Below, in pieces: positions 7,341-15,450 of a stretch of DNA of 64,000 bases. Position numbers and translations under genes: made by a program. The first letter of the stretch is position 1. Each line of letters opens with the position of its first letter. The stretch is from Clostridiales bacterium (lineage in GTDB: Bacteria > Bacillota > Clostridia > Oscillospirales > Oscillospiraceae): the NCBI GenBank assembly GCA_012838665.1, contig DUOX01000034.1:1-64000 (forward strand). Direction: 5' to 3'. The notes beneath the pieces are model-generated. The model was not told where the DNA came from. It ran no database searches and saw nothing but the letters and a program-made list of their open reading frames with translations.

Positions 7341-8491
7341 TATTTATGGACAACGCCGCCGGCTCCCTGCCCAAGGCTCCAGGGGTCGGCCGGGCGATGC
7401 TGGATTTTATCAATAAAGGCTCCGGCAATATAGCCCGGGGAGGATATGACCTTGCCTATTCAGCCGCCAAACAGGTCCTTGAAGTGCGCATTGCCCTGGC
7501 GGATTTTCTTGGGGTAGACGACCCCAGAAGGATGGTTTTTACACCGGGAACCACCTGGTCGCTGAATATGGCAATTCTGGGCCTTGTCCGACCCGGAGAG
7601 AAGGTGGTGGCCACTTCCATGGAGCACAACGCCGCGGCACGGCCCCTGAAAAGCCTTGAAAAGCAGGGTGTATCGGTGGCGTATGCGCCCTGCGATAAAG
7701 AGGGCTGTACAGATATTGCCGCCCTTGACCGGCTGCTGACGCCGGAAGTGCGCTGCCTGGTTATGACCATGGCCTCCAACGTATGCGGCAGCCTTCAGCC
7801 TGTCAAGGAGGCGGGGCGGCTGTGCCGGAAGCGGGGGATATTTTTCATTGTTGATGCGGCCCAGACTGCCGGAATGGTACCCATAGATATGGGAAAATCA
7901 GGCATTGACGCCCTGGCCTTTTCCGGTCACAAGGCCCTTATGGGCCCTCAGGGTATAGGGGGCCTGGCGTTGTCGGAGGCCATAGGAAAAGAGCTTTCAC
8001 CCCTTATCACCGGCGGAACGGGGAGCCGGTCCGACAGCCTTCATATGCCCGGATTTTTTCCGGACAAGCTGGAACCGGGAACCCTGAATCTGCCGGGAAT
8101 AATGGGCCTCGGCGTGGCTGTGGATTTCGTCCGACAAAACTTTGATGAGATACAGGCCCGCCACAGGCGGCAGTGCAAGTTGATGGCGGAACTGCTGGGG
8201 GATATTCCCGGGGCAAGGCTTATAGGCCCCAAAGGCGGGAGGGGGAGAGCGGCTATCTTTTCCCTGGATTTTGAGGGGCAGGACAACGGGAGGGCTGCAT
8301 ATATCCTAGAAAAAGAATACGGGATACTTACCCGCTGCGGGCTTCACTGCGCCCCGCTGGCCCACGAGGCTTTGGGAACTGCTCCCCAGGGCACCGTGCG
8401 TTTTTCTCCCGGATTCTTTACCACATTTGAGGAAATAGAAAAAACCGCCCAGGCCGTCAGGGCGGTGGCGGGGAGAGTTGGACATGAGTAA
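7337..8491 (+). CDS. Cysteine desulfurase-like class V aminotransferase (selenium operon)
   Basis: A 384-residue PLP enzyme of the NifS/SufS/CsdA group. The PLP lysine lies in SGHKALMGPQG and the catalytic loop Cys in RCGLHCAPLAHEALGT. The N-terminal MDNAAGSLPKAPGV is the typical substrate-side start (YLDNAATS in SufS). It would remove sulfur from cysteine or selenium from selenocysteine to give an enzyme-bound per(sulf/selen)ide. Between DUF3343 and yqeB, it most likely supplies selenium for SelD or for the hydroxylase cofactor rather than Fe-S assembly; no sufB or iscU is adjacent. Start is ATG 7337 (ATGA overlap); ATG 7346 is an alternative. Confidence 0.85.
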   Translation: MIFMDNAAGSLPKAPGVGRAMLDFINKGSGNIARGGYDLAYSAAKQVLEVRIALADFLGVDDPRRMVFTPGTTWSLNMAILGLVRPGEKVVATSMEHNAAARPLKSLEKQGVSVAYAPCDKEGCTDIAALDRLLTPEVRCLVMTMASNVCGSLQPVKEAGRLCRKRGIFFIVDAAQTAGMVPIDMGKSGIDALAFSGHKALMGPQGIGGLALSEAIGKELSPLITGGTGSRSDSLHMPGFFPDKLEPGTLNLPGIMGLGVAVDFVRQNFDEIQARHRRQCKLMAELLGDIPGARLIGPKGGRGRAAIFSLDFEGQDNGRAAYILEKEYGILTRCGLHCAPLAHEALGTAPQGTVRFSPGFFTTFEEIEKTAQAVRAVAGRVGHE

Positions 8492-9281
8492 TATCGTCAT
8501 GGTGCGGGGGGCCGGAGACCTGGCCACCGGGACCATACATAAGCTGTTTAAATGCGGCTACAGGGTCCTTGCAACTGAGCAGTCTCGGCCCTCGTCCATA
8601 CGGCGCCGGGTTGCCCTGTCCGAGGCGGTATATGAGGGCAGCGCCACCGTGGAGGGAGTCACCGCCCGCCTGGCCGCAGATTTGAATGAGGCCCTCAAAA
8701 TTTTGGAAAACGGCCAGGTGCCGGTTTTGACAGACCCGGACTGCAGGCTTGTCAGGGAGCTGCGGCCGGCGGCTGTGGTAGACGCCATACTGGCAAAGCG
8801 CAATCTGGGAACTTCCATGGACATGGCCCCGGTTACCATAGCTCTGGGGCCTGGCTTTGCGGCAGGCGAGGACGTTTGCGCCGTCATAGAGACCATGAGG
8901 GGCCATAACCTGGGCCGGATAATCTGGAAAGGCAAGGCCGCGCCTAACACGGGAAAGCCGGGAGTGGTGGAGGGGCATGAAAAAGAAAGGGTAATTTACG
9001 CCCAGGTGGGTGGAAGAATAAAGATAAGGCGCGATATTGGAAGCGTTGTGGAGAAGGGCGAAATAATCGCCTATATTGACAGCGAGCCTGTCTACGCCGC
9101 CCTTACAGGCCTGATTCGGGGCATGATCCGGGAAGGCTATCCCACTGTCCCGGGCCTTAAGATTGCCGACATAGACCCCAGAAAGGAACAGATTGAAAAC
9201 TGCAGCACCATCTCCGATAAGGCCCGCTGTATTGCCGGAGGGGTCCTGGAAGCGCTAATGACCATGGGGGTACTGCCATGA
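8484..9281 (+). CDS. yqeB: EF2563 family selenium-dependent molybdenum hydroxylase system protein YqeB
   Basis: A protein of about 265 residues beginning MSNIVMVRGAGDLATGT, a Rossmann-like Gly-rich start, and later containing TSMDMAPVTIALGPGF and VVEKGEIIAYID. This is the YqeB/EF2563 family, a marker of organisms with selenium-dependent molybdenum hydroxylases such as purine hydroxylase and selenium xanthine dehydrogenase. Its biochemical step is unknown; it is presumed to act in making or inserting the labile selenium ligand at molybdenum. GGGGAG lies 6-7 nt before ATG 8484, which I prefer to TTG 8478. It overlaps the desulfurase gene by 8 nt and yqeC by 4 nt (ATGA). Confidence 0.88.
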   Translation: MSNIVMVRGAGDLATGTIHKLFKCGYRVLATEQSRPSSIRRRVALSEAVYEGSATVEGVTARLAADLNEALKILENGQVPVLTDPDCRLVRELRPAAVVDAILAKRNLGTSMDMAPVTIALGPGFAAGEDVCAVIETMRGHNLGRIIWKGKAAPNTGKPGVVEGHEKERVIYAQVGGRIKIRRDIGSVVEKGEIIAYIDSEPVYAALTGLIRGMIREGYPTVPGLKIADIDPRKEQIENCSTISDKARCIAGGVLEALMTMGVLP

Positions 9282-9991
9282 AGGTGCTAACCTGTGGCTT
9301 TTATCACGAACTGTTTGAGGGTATATCGCCCCGATGTATTGCCCTGGTGGGGGCCGGAGGTAAGACCACCACCATACACACTCTGGCCGGGGAGATGGTA
9401 TCAGCCGGAGCCAGGGTTATAATTACAACCAGCACCAAAATGTACCCCCCGGAGGACAAAAACATGCTGGCGGGCACTGTCCGGGAGGCTGCGGCAATAT
9501 TAAAGCGCCGTCCTTTGGCCTATGCGGGCGTTCATTACAATGACTTGAAGATGTCCGGACTGCCTGAACCGGAGTTTGAAAGGCTGCTGGATATTGCAGA
9601 TTGCGTGCTTGTGGAAGCGGACGGGGCCAGGAAACGGCCTCTTAAGATGACAGCCTTTTATGAGCCTGTTATACCTGCCCGGACAGACTACATTGTGGCC
9701 ATGGCCGGCCTGGACTGCATAGGGGGGTCCTTAAATAAGGTGTGCCACCGCCCGGAGCTGGCGGCGGAGGTGTTGGAAGTGGGCTTAGAGCATAAAGTCA
9801 GGCCTCAGGACGTGGCCCAGCTTCTCAGACACTGTTATATTGAAAACCCCGCTGTCCTAAATAACAGGGCCGGATTTGTAGTGCTGCTGAACAAGGCGGA
9901 TGACGCTCTCCGCAGGGCCTATGCCGAAGAAATAGCGTCATGCCTGCCCGGCGTGCGCTGCCTTGCCTCAATGCAGCGGAGGGAGAGCTAG
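9278..9991 (+). CDS. yqeC: Selenium cofactor biosynthesis protein YqeC
   Basis: A 237-residue protein with a P-loop-like segment LVGAGGKTTTIHTLA near residues 21-35, then VIITTSTKMYPPED, VLVEADGARKRPLK and a closing LLNKADD. These are hallmarks of the YqeC (putative selenium-dependent hydroxylase accessory) family. It probably binds nucleotide and helps mature the selenium-containing molybdenum hydroxylase; the reaction is unknown. It is the last gene of the selenium operon, its ATG overlapping the yqeB stop. No hydroxylase subunit gene follows in the window. The 3' flank turns abruptly AT-rich. Confidence 0.85.
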   Translation: MKVLTCGFYHELFEGISPRCIALVGAGGKTTTIHTLAGEMVSAGARVIITTSTKMYPPEDKNMLAGTVREAAAILKRRPLAYAGVHYNDLKMSGLPEPEFERLLDIADCVLVEADGARKRPLKMTAFYEPVIPARTDYIVAMAGLDCIGGSLNKVCHRPELAAEVLEVGLEHKVRPQDVAQLLRHCYIENPAVLNNRAGFVVLLNKADDALRRAYAEEIASCLPGVRCLASMQRRES

Positions 9992-10372
9992 TCAGTTTCC
10001 GATGAAAATAGCCATATCCGCTTGTGGTTACGACATACGCAATTATTGCGTTTATGTGATTAAACTGTTACATTATTTATATTTATGGCATTATTGCGTG
10101 ATAGTTGATTTGTCTTTGAATATTACGACAGTAAGCGACTTGATTTTCGAATTTTGCCTGCTCGGTCATCTCAAATGATTACATATAGTTACAGGTTTTA
10201 TACATCATCTAATTAAAGGAATACAAGTTTTGCAATACTTGGAAGTAAATATTCATAATTTACCTTGAAAAATGTATTAAGCTGATATATAATCTCAAAG
10301 GATGAATTTCATTCAGCCTTTAGATTCGTATTGGCATAGTATCATGAGTATAACACTTAGGAGGATGATGTT
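9992..10372 (+). promoter_or_regulatory. AT-rich gap with promoter and leader hairpin of the TRAP transporter operon
   Basis: A clear sigma-A promoter lies at 10265-10293: TTGAAA, 17 nt, TATAAT. Right after it, at 10297-10322, is an inverted repeat (AAAGGATGAAT, loop TTC, ATTCAGCCTTT) at or just past the expected transcription start. No T-tract follows, so it is an operator or 5'-stabilising hairpin rather than a terminator. The first part of the gap has a 58-codon open frame from ATG 10002 (starting MKIAISACG) without a well-placed RBS. I do not call it a gene. Confidence 0.6.
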
Positions 10373-11368
10373 TTGAAAAGAAAAGCCATATCCATAATTT
10401 CCCTTGTGTTGATATTAACTCTGGTTTTCAGCGCATGCGGGAAATCCGGCAGCGGCGGTGACAAGGACAGCAGCGGTGGCGGATCTTCCGTATCCCTAAA
10501 ATTTGCCACAGGCGGTACCACCGGTACATATTACGCTTTTGGCGGAATTATCTCTCAGGTTCTGCAGGATAACATAGAGGGCCTTAGCGCGACCATCCAT
10601 TCCTCTGGCGCCTCGAAGGCCAATATTTTTGAGCTTGTCGACGGAGATGCGGATATAGCTCTGGTTCAGAACGACGTGGCCCATTACGCCTATACAGGCA
10701 CCGACCTGTTTGAGGCCGACGGCGCCGAGCAAGGCTTCTCAATTGTCGCTGGCCTTTATGCCGAAGTCTGTCAGGTTGTAACCACCAAGAACATAACCTC
10801 GATTGACCAGCTTAAGGATAAGAGAGTTTCTGTAGGCGACACCGGCAGCGGTACGGAGTTTAATGCCAAGCAGATTCTCGAAGTATACGGCATTAGCTTC
10901 GACGACATTGACAAGCACAACCTCAGCTTTGGCGACAGCGCTAACGCATTGAAAGACGGGAAAATAGACGCTTTCTTCTGCGTTGCCGGAGCTCCCACCA
11001 CGGCTATCGTTGATCTGTCCACAACCAACAGCATTAATATTCTTGAGGTTGACGATGAACATGCTGCGCAGCTGAAAGAGAATTACGGCTTCTACAGCCA
11101 GTATACCATCCCCGGCGGTTCCTACAAGGGCGTTGACCAGGATGTCAAGACCGTTGCCGTAAAGGCCACTTTGGTAGCATCAAACAAGCTCAGCGAAGAT
11201 GTTATATATTCCATAACAAAGACATTGTTTGAAAAGAAGGACGATATTGCCGCCGGTCACGACAAGGGTAAGGAATTATCCGTTGAAAACGCCGTGGAAG
11301 GTTTCAGCAGCGTACCCTTCCATCCCGGCGCCGAGAAATACTATAAAGAAATAGGTGTTATTCAATAA
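10373..11368 (+). CDS. TAXI family TRAP transporter solute-binding lipoprotein
   Basis: A 331-residue extracytoplasmic binding protein. The signal peptide ends in lipobox FSACG, followed by a Gly/Ser-rich linker. The mature domain opens LKFATGGTTGTYYAFGG, the diagnostic start of the TAXI (TRAP-associated extracytoplasmic immunogenic) family, and includes VSVGDTGSGTEFNAKQ and KDGKIDAFFCVAGAP. It would deliver a carboxylate-type solute (glutamate or 2-oxoglutarate in the best-studied relatives) to the fused TRAP permease encoded two genes on. The start is TTG 10373, set by AGGAGG 8 nt upstream; no better start exists. Promoter and leader hairpin are described for the upstream gap. Confidence 0.92.
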   Translation: MKRKAISIISLVLILTLVFSACGKSGSGGDKDSSGGGSSVSLKFATGGTTGTYYAFGGIISQVLQDNIEGLSATIHSSGASKANIFELVDGDADIALVQNDVAHYAYTGTDLFEADGAEQGFSIVAGLYAEVCQVVTTKNITSIDQLKDKRVSVGDTGSGTEFNAKQILEVYGISFDDIDKHNLSFGDSANALKDGKIDAFFCVAGAPTTAIVDLSTTNSINILEVDDEHAAQLKENYGFYSQYTIPGGSYKGVDQDVKTVAVKATLVASNKLSEDVIYSITKTLFEKKDDIAAGHDKGKELSVENAVEGFSSVPFHPGAEKYYKEIGVIQ

Positions 11369-11415
11369 CCGGTCCGGGTAAAAGAATTAAAAAAGTTTTT
11401 GCAGCGGCCGCAGTA

Positions 11416-11856
11416 GTGCTACTCTCTATTGCGGCCCTGCTTACATATTTTTCGGCGTCAAGACAGACAAGCCTGATTCTGCGGAATGCAGATGGCGGAG
11501 AAATTTATGCTAAATTCCCGGTGGAAGAGAGGGAGAGGTTCTCCATTACATTTATCCATTCCGTCAATAAAACCCCCGTGACGGATGTATATGAGATACG
11601 CCGCGGAGATATTTATGTGGTTCAAACCATATATTATAGTTTTGGTGCCGGCGTGCAGACGGAAATTCAGGAGGGGCAGACCCTTACCTACGCAGAAGAC
11701 GGAGCCATGGTGGTGTCCGGCATAGACAAGCTCATATCCGGCATGATATATGTTGTAGGGAAAATATACGACCACAGTTTGGAGATAAACGGCTGCGTAT
11801 ACAGTCTTACGGAGCTTTGCGGAAAAGGAAGTCCGGTAGAATTTATCTGCAAGTGA
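11416..11856 (+). CDS. DUF1850 protein of TAXI-TRAP loci (start uncertain)
   Basis: The body matches DUF1850: FSITFIHSVNKTPVTDVYEI, then TIYYSFGAG, ending near Lys-146. DUF1850 proteins are small, membrane-anchored and sit between the TAXI binding protein and the fused permease, as here. Function is unknown. The only standard start is GTG 11416, which would leave a stub of a membrane anchor. The frame stays open upstream to the previous stop, and from ATT 11386 it would read MKKVFAAAAVV, an ideal signal-anchor start. So initiation at a rare ATT (or ATA 11365), or a mutated start codon, is likely. No strong RBS favours any choice. Confidence 0.75.
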   Translation: MLLSIAALLTYFSASRQTSLILRNADGGEIYAKFPVEERERFSITFIHSVNKTPVTDVYEIRRGDIYVVQTIYYSFGAGVQTEIQEGQTLTYAEDGAMVVSGIDKLISGMIYVVGKIYDHSLEINGCVYSLTELCGKGSPVEFICK

Positions 11857-11963
11857 AATGCCCGGACTTGCTTCGGAACGGGAGTGCAGAGATTATGAGT
11901 GCTGCCTCTCGGTTTGACATTTGGTATGGGTTGTTGTTTTGGCCCCATAAGGAGTGAAACCTA

Positions 11964-13973
11964 TTGCCTTTTATAAAAAAGAAGAAAACGGACATTGAAC
12001 CGTCCGAAAATATATCTGATACGAAAACTAATGAGGAAAACGAAGCAATCAACAGCTCCGTCGGCACCATGGAAGATGTCCAGGCCATGATGGAGAAGTA
12101 TGACAGGGAATCCAACACCCGTATATTTGAAGGCGTTCCCAAGAAGGTCATGCGCTGGTTTTTGGTTGGTTTTTCCCTTTTCAGCGTATACATGAACCTT
12201 ATTGCCATGTGGGATGAGCGCACCCGCAGAGCATCCTTTGTGGGGCTGCTTATACTAATGGCCTTTTCCCTTTACCCTGCCCGGAAGCAGACCAGAGAGC
12301 AGAAACGCGTCAATTATATCCCATGGTATGATTGTGTCATGGGCATTCTGGGCTGTGCCAGCTTTTTTTATTTTGTTGTCAACGTAGAGCGCATTGTCCA
12401 GGCCGCCGGACGTTTGAACAACTTTGACGTGGTTGTGGGCGTTATCGGCATAATTTTGCTCCTTGAGGCATGCCGCAGGGTGACCGGCCTGCCCATAGTC
12501 ATAGTCGCTTCGGGCTTTATTATTTATTCCCTGTTTGCGGATATCACACTAAAAAAGATTGTCTATAACCTCTTTTATACAACCGAGGGAGTTATCGGAA
12601 CCCCCATTGGTGTATGCTCTACCTTCATTGTGCTTTTCATAATCTTTGGCGCATTTTTGGAAAAGACGGGTATTGCAGACTTTTTCATACAGGCGGCAAA
12701 CGCTCTGGTAGGCGCTGCCAGGGGCGGCCCTGCCAAGGTGGCCGTTATAGCCAGTGCTCTTGAGGGCATGGTTTCCGGCTCCTCTGTGGCCAACACTGTG
12801 GGAAGCGGAAGTGTCACTATCCCAATGATGAAGCGCACTGGCTACAAGGGCGAATTTGCCGGGGCGGTTGAAGCTGCCGCCTCGACGGGAGGGCAGATAA
12901 TGCCCCCCATTATGGGCGCCGCCGCCTTCCTTATGGCTGAGATGGTGGGCGTTCCCTATGCAACTGTTGCGGTGAAGGCCATACTTCCTGCGGTGCTGTA
13001 CTTTACCGGCATCTTCCTTATGGTCCATTTGGAGGCCAAAAAGGAGGGGCTGAGAGGCCTAAAAAAAGAGGAACTTCCGAATTTCTGGAAGCTGTTTACC
13101 CAAAAAGGCTATCTGCTGCTGCCCCTTATTCTGCTCATAGTAATGCTTGCCACCAACTGGAAAACCATGGCTACCTGCGCCATGGTGGCCACTGCCGCCT
13201 CAATTGTGGTCAGCATGTTCCGCAAGGAGACCAGGCTTACACCATCCGCTTTTGCCGATGCCCTTGAAAATGCCGCCAGGAACACCATCGGCGTTGGCGT
13301 GGCCTGCGCCACAGCCGGAATCATCGCAGGCGTGGTCACCATGACCGGCCTGGGTCAGGTGCTTATTACCGGGGTTGTAAAATTGGCAGGCAACCATATG
13401 CTTATTGCACTGTTCCTTACCATGATCGCCTGCATAATCCTGGGCATGGGCGTGCCCACAACAGCCAACTATGTAATCATGGCAACAACCTGCGCTCCAA
13501 TTCTCACAAGTATGGGTGTACCCCCTATTGCGGCACATATGTTCGTGTTCTATTTCGGCATTGTTGCAGACATCACGCCACCCGTTGCACTGGCCGCCTA
13601 TGCGGGCGCTGCCATAGCCAAGTCACACCCCATGAAGACAGGAGTTAATGCGACACGACTGGCTATTGCCGCCTTTATCGTGCCGTATATTTTCGTTCTG
13701 AACCCCTCAATGCTGTTTATTGACACTACGCCTCTTCAGGTAATTCAGATATTCATAACCTCAATTATCGGTATGTTTGGCTTGTCTGTCGCTTTAGAAG
13801 GATACATGTTCCTGCCCGTGAAATGGTGGCAGAGGATACCTGCGGCCGTCGCCGGACTGCTTCTGATTGAACCCAGCCTTTTGACGGACCTTATCGGCAT
13901 TGCCATCTTCGCCTTCCTAATTATCACTCAGGTCGTACAAAGCAAAAGCGTAGCCTCTACGGGTTCAGTTTAA
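11964..13973 (+). CDS. TRAP transporter fused permease (4TM/12TM, DctQ-DctM type)
   Basis: A 669-residue integral membrane protein. A charged cytoplasmic N-terminus of about 60 residues precedes the small-subunit-like helices (about residues 70-180) and then the large DctM-like domain. That domain has the family segments GSGSVTIPMMKRTGYKG, AAASTGGQIMPPIMGAAAF and MGVPTTANYVIMA. It uses the Na+ or proton gradient to import the ligand brought by the TAXI protein. Start TTG 11964 has AAGGAG at 11949-11954. A 107-nt gap without a terminator separates it from DUF1850. The gene is followed by a strong hairpin. The N-terminal soluble extension is acidic and is not part of the transport fold. Confidence 0.92.
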   Translation: MPFIKKKKTDIEPSENISDTKTNEENEAINSSVGTMEDVQAMMEKYDRESNTRIFEGVPKKVMRWFLVGFSLFSVYMNLIAMWDERTRRASFVGLLILMAFSLYPARKQTREQKRVNYIPWYDCVMGILGCASFFYFVVNVERIVQAAGRLNNFDVVVGVIGIILLLEACRRVTGLPIVIVASGFIIYSLFADITLKKIVYNLFYTTEGVIGTPIGVCSTFIVLFIIFGAFLEKTGIADFFIQAANALVGAARGGPAKVAVIASALEGMVSGSSVANTVGSGSVTIPMMKRTGYKGEFAGAVEAAASTGGQIMPPIMGAAAFLMAEMVGVPYATVAVKAILPAVLYFTGIFLMVHLEAKKEGLRGLKKEELPNFWKLFTQKGYLLLPLILLIVMLATNWKTMATCAMVATAASIVVSMFRKETRLTPSAFADALENAARNTIGVGVACATAGIIAGVVTMTGLGQVLITGVVKLAGNHMLIALFLTMIACIILGMGVPTTANYVIMATTCAPILTSMGVPPIAAHMFVFYFGIVADITPPVALAAYAGAAIAKSHPMKTGVNATRLAIAAFIVPYIFVLNPSMLFIDTTPLQVIQIFITSIIGMFGLSVALEGYMFLPVKWWQRIPAAVAGLLLIEPSLLTDLIGIAIFAFLIITQVVQSKSVASTGSV

Positions 13974-13986
13974 AGAAAATGACGAA

Positions 13987-14016
13987 AGCTCCTCACTTCC
14001 GGAGAAGTGGGGAGCT
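13987..14016. terminator. Bidirectional hairpin between TRAP permease and kinase genes
   Basis: Arms AGCTCCTCACTT and AAGTGGGGAGCT around CCGGAG. The two convergent genes end on either side, so it may serve both. T-tracts are short on both strands. Confidence 0.7.
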
Positions 14017-14018
14017 TA

Positions 14019-14579
14019 TTACATGCCTGAAAGCACAATATCCGCCCGGCTTTCAATGTCGAAAACCCTGAAGTATTCATCCTCCAGAGGTATCCATAGA
14101 TTCAAAAACGTTTCTATTTTTTCGCTTTCGCGCCGTTTCAGCCGCTCAAGGCGGCTTTCCCAGGGGGCGGTCAGGAAGACATGCAGGTCATACATATCCC
14201 ATAAATCCGGATGCAGGCAATATGCGCCCTCCACAACGTTCAAACGCTTTTTCGGCATGGTTACGGGAGCCAGTAGAGACATTGTGGCGCAGGAAAAAGG
14301 CTGGAAGGTTACTGCCTTTCCCGCCCGGAGAGGCTCCAGGACCTGCGCCAGCAGCCTTTTCCTGTCGAGGTTCCCACCCGGTTCCTTCAACCTTGCCTCA
14401 GTTCGCTGCTCCGGACGCAGGAAGAAATCGTCGGCATGAAATACGTTGCAGTCCAGCATCTGCGACAGCCTTATGGCCAGAGTGGTCTTGCCGGAGCAGC
14501 AGCTGCCGTCAATGCCTATGATAATAGGGCCAGTCTTTTCCGTGAGCAGGACCTGTATTCTTTCAACAAGGGTATTCAT
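14019..14579 (-). CDS. Uridine kinase-like P-loop small-molecule kinase, substrate unknown
   Basis: A 186-residue P-loop kinase. Walker A is GIDGSCCSGKTT (residues 23-34), followed by the substrate-side motif VFHADDFFL and a later NVVEGAYCLHPDL. That order is typical of the uridine kinase/phosphoribulokinase/CoaA superfamily. It is shorter than true uridine kinases (about 210 residues). It forms a two-gene unit with an ECF-type vitamin S component 4 nt upstream, suggesting import followed by trapping as a phosphate ester. Family relatives phosphorylate nucleosides, pantothenate and nicotinamide riboside; I cannot choose between these. ATG 14579 has no strong RBS and probably relies on coupling. 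Confidence 0.75.
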   Translation of the reverse strand: MNTLVERIQVLLTEKTGPIIIGIDGSCCSGKTTLAIRLSQMLDCNVFHADDFFLRPEQRTEARLKEPGGNLDRKRLLAQVLEPLRAGKAVTFQPFSCATMSLLAPVTMPKKRLNVVEGAYCLHPDLWDMYDLHVFLTAPWESRLERLKRRESEKIETFLNLWIPLEDEYFRVFDIESRADIVLSGM

Positions 14580-14583
14580 GGTG

Positions 14584-15117
14584 TCATATCAGCCTTGCCT
14601 TGCGGAAAACCGCAACCAGCAAGGGGATGAGTAGAAGCTGGGCAACAATGCCGGGCAGGGCCGTCAGGAAAGCGCCGGACAGGAAAAGGGCAAAGGAGAA
14701 CTCCGTGCCCCAAAGGGTCATAATGAATCGAACAAAACCCCAGACAAGCCTGCCCGCCAGCATGGCTGCTATGAGGGCTATGTAGGTGCCGGCAAAATTT
14801 TGCGGCAGCCATTTCTTGAGAGTGCCTGTTACAAAACCGTAGGTGGCCAGCTCAAAGGCCATGGATACGGCTATCCACATGGGCGGCATGGAAAACAGCG
14901 CGCTGCGGAGAAGGGGGAGTATAAAGCCCACGACCGGACCCCAGCCGGCGCCGCAGACAAAGCCGCAGAGCAGCACCGGCAGGTGCATGGGCAGCAGCAT
15001 ATTGCCTATGAGGGGTATGCCTCCCGTGATAAAGGGGAGCACAAGACCCAGGGCCATAAAAAGGGCCGATAGGATTAGATATTTCACCGGATGATGCGCC
15101 GCTAAATTTTTTTTCAT
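14584..15117 (-). CDS. ECF transporter S component, ligand unknown
   Basis: A 177-residue hydrophobic protein with about five to six membrane segments, of the ECF S-component superfamily (Pfam ECF_trnsprt). The region GGIPLIGNMLLPMHLPVLLC followed by FVCGAGWGPVVGF is characteristic. S components bind one vitamin or small cofactor precursor and dock on a shared EcfA-A'-T module, which is not in this window. Its partner here is a uridine-kinase-like enzyme directly downstream. ATG 15117 follows GAGAGG with an 8-nt gap. I do not recognise the sequence as RibU, ThiT, BioY or FolT specifically, so the ligand is left open. Confidence 0.8.
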   Translation of the reverse strand: MKKNLAAHHPVKYLILSALFMALGLVLPFITGGIPLIGNMLLPMHLPVLLCGFVCGAGWGPVVGFILPLLRSALFSMPPMWIAVSMAFELATYGFVTGTLKKWLPQNFAGTYIALIAAMLAGRLVWGFVRFIMTLWGTEFSFALFLSGAFLTALPGIVAQLLLIPLLVAVFRKARLI

Positions 15118-15332
15118 ACTTTTCCTCTCCGCTATTCTAAGATGGCAGACTAAAGGCTTTTAGGCCCCGCAAAGCCGTGGCCTGTGATGAGAATGTTTGA
15201 CTTCCGGCAGCTTAGTTTTATTAGTCCGGGAGCGTCTTACCGCGACAGCATGTACATAAATCCGGTTCTACGCATACTTTCAGCTTTAAAAATTTTTATT
15301 TCAAATATTGTTGCATAAAAAGTTTGAATATG
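15118..15332 (-). other. Structured leader upstream of the ECF S-component gene (no known riboswitch recognised)
   Basis: The 215-nt stretch before the ECF gene has two good minus-strand hairpins. One pairs GACGCTCCCGG with CCGGAAGTC around an A/T-rich loop (about 15198-15232). The other is AGGCCACGGC-TTT-GCGGGGCCT (about 15161-15183), about 45-65 nt before the ATG. Such a leader fits vitamin-sensing control, but I could not fit TPP, FMN, THF, cobalamin or preQ1 consensus to it. No gene is seen here. Confidence 0.4.
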
Positions 15333-15380
15333 CAAAAGAAAAAAGTATGGTAGCCGTTTGAAAGCTATCATACCATACGA
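15333..15380 (-). terminator. Intrinsic terminator of the M14 peptidase gene
   Basis: On the minus strand GTATGGTATGATAGC pairs with GCTACCATAC around a short loop and is followed by TTTTTTCTTTT. It lies about 70 nt past the peptidase stop. Confidence 0.85.
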
Positions 15381-15450
15381 AAAAGCATTTTTCCATACTG
15401 CGATTCATGCTATTATTTAATGTTTTTCGGGAATCTTATTTTTTAGGGTT

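Noticed and set aside
10002..10178. 58-codon open frame after yqeC starting MKIAISACG
   Set aside because: No ribosome site at a proper distance, AT-rich composition unlike its neighbours, and no recognisable family after the first residues.
15118..15332. TPP, FMN, THF, cobalamin or preQ1 riboswitch before the ECF gene
   Set aside because: Searched by eye for the core motifs of each class; an AAAACTAA stretch recalled preQ1-I but the stem arrangement does not fit.
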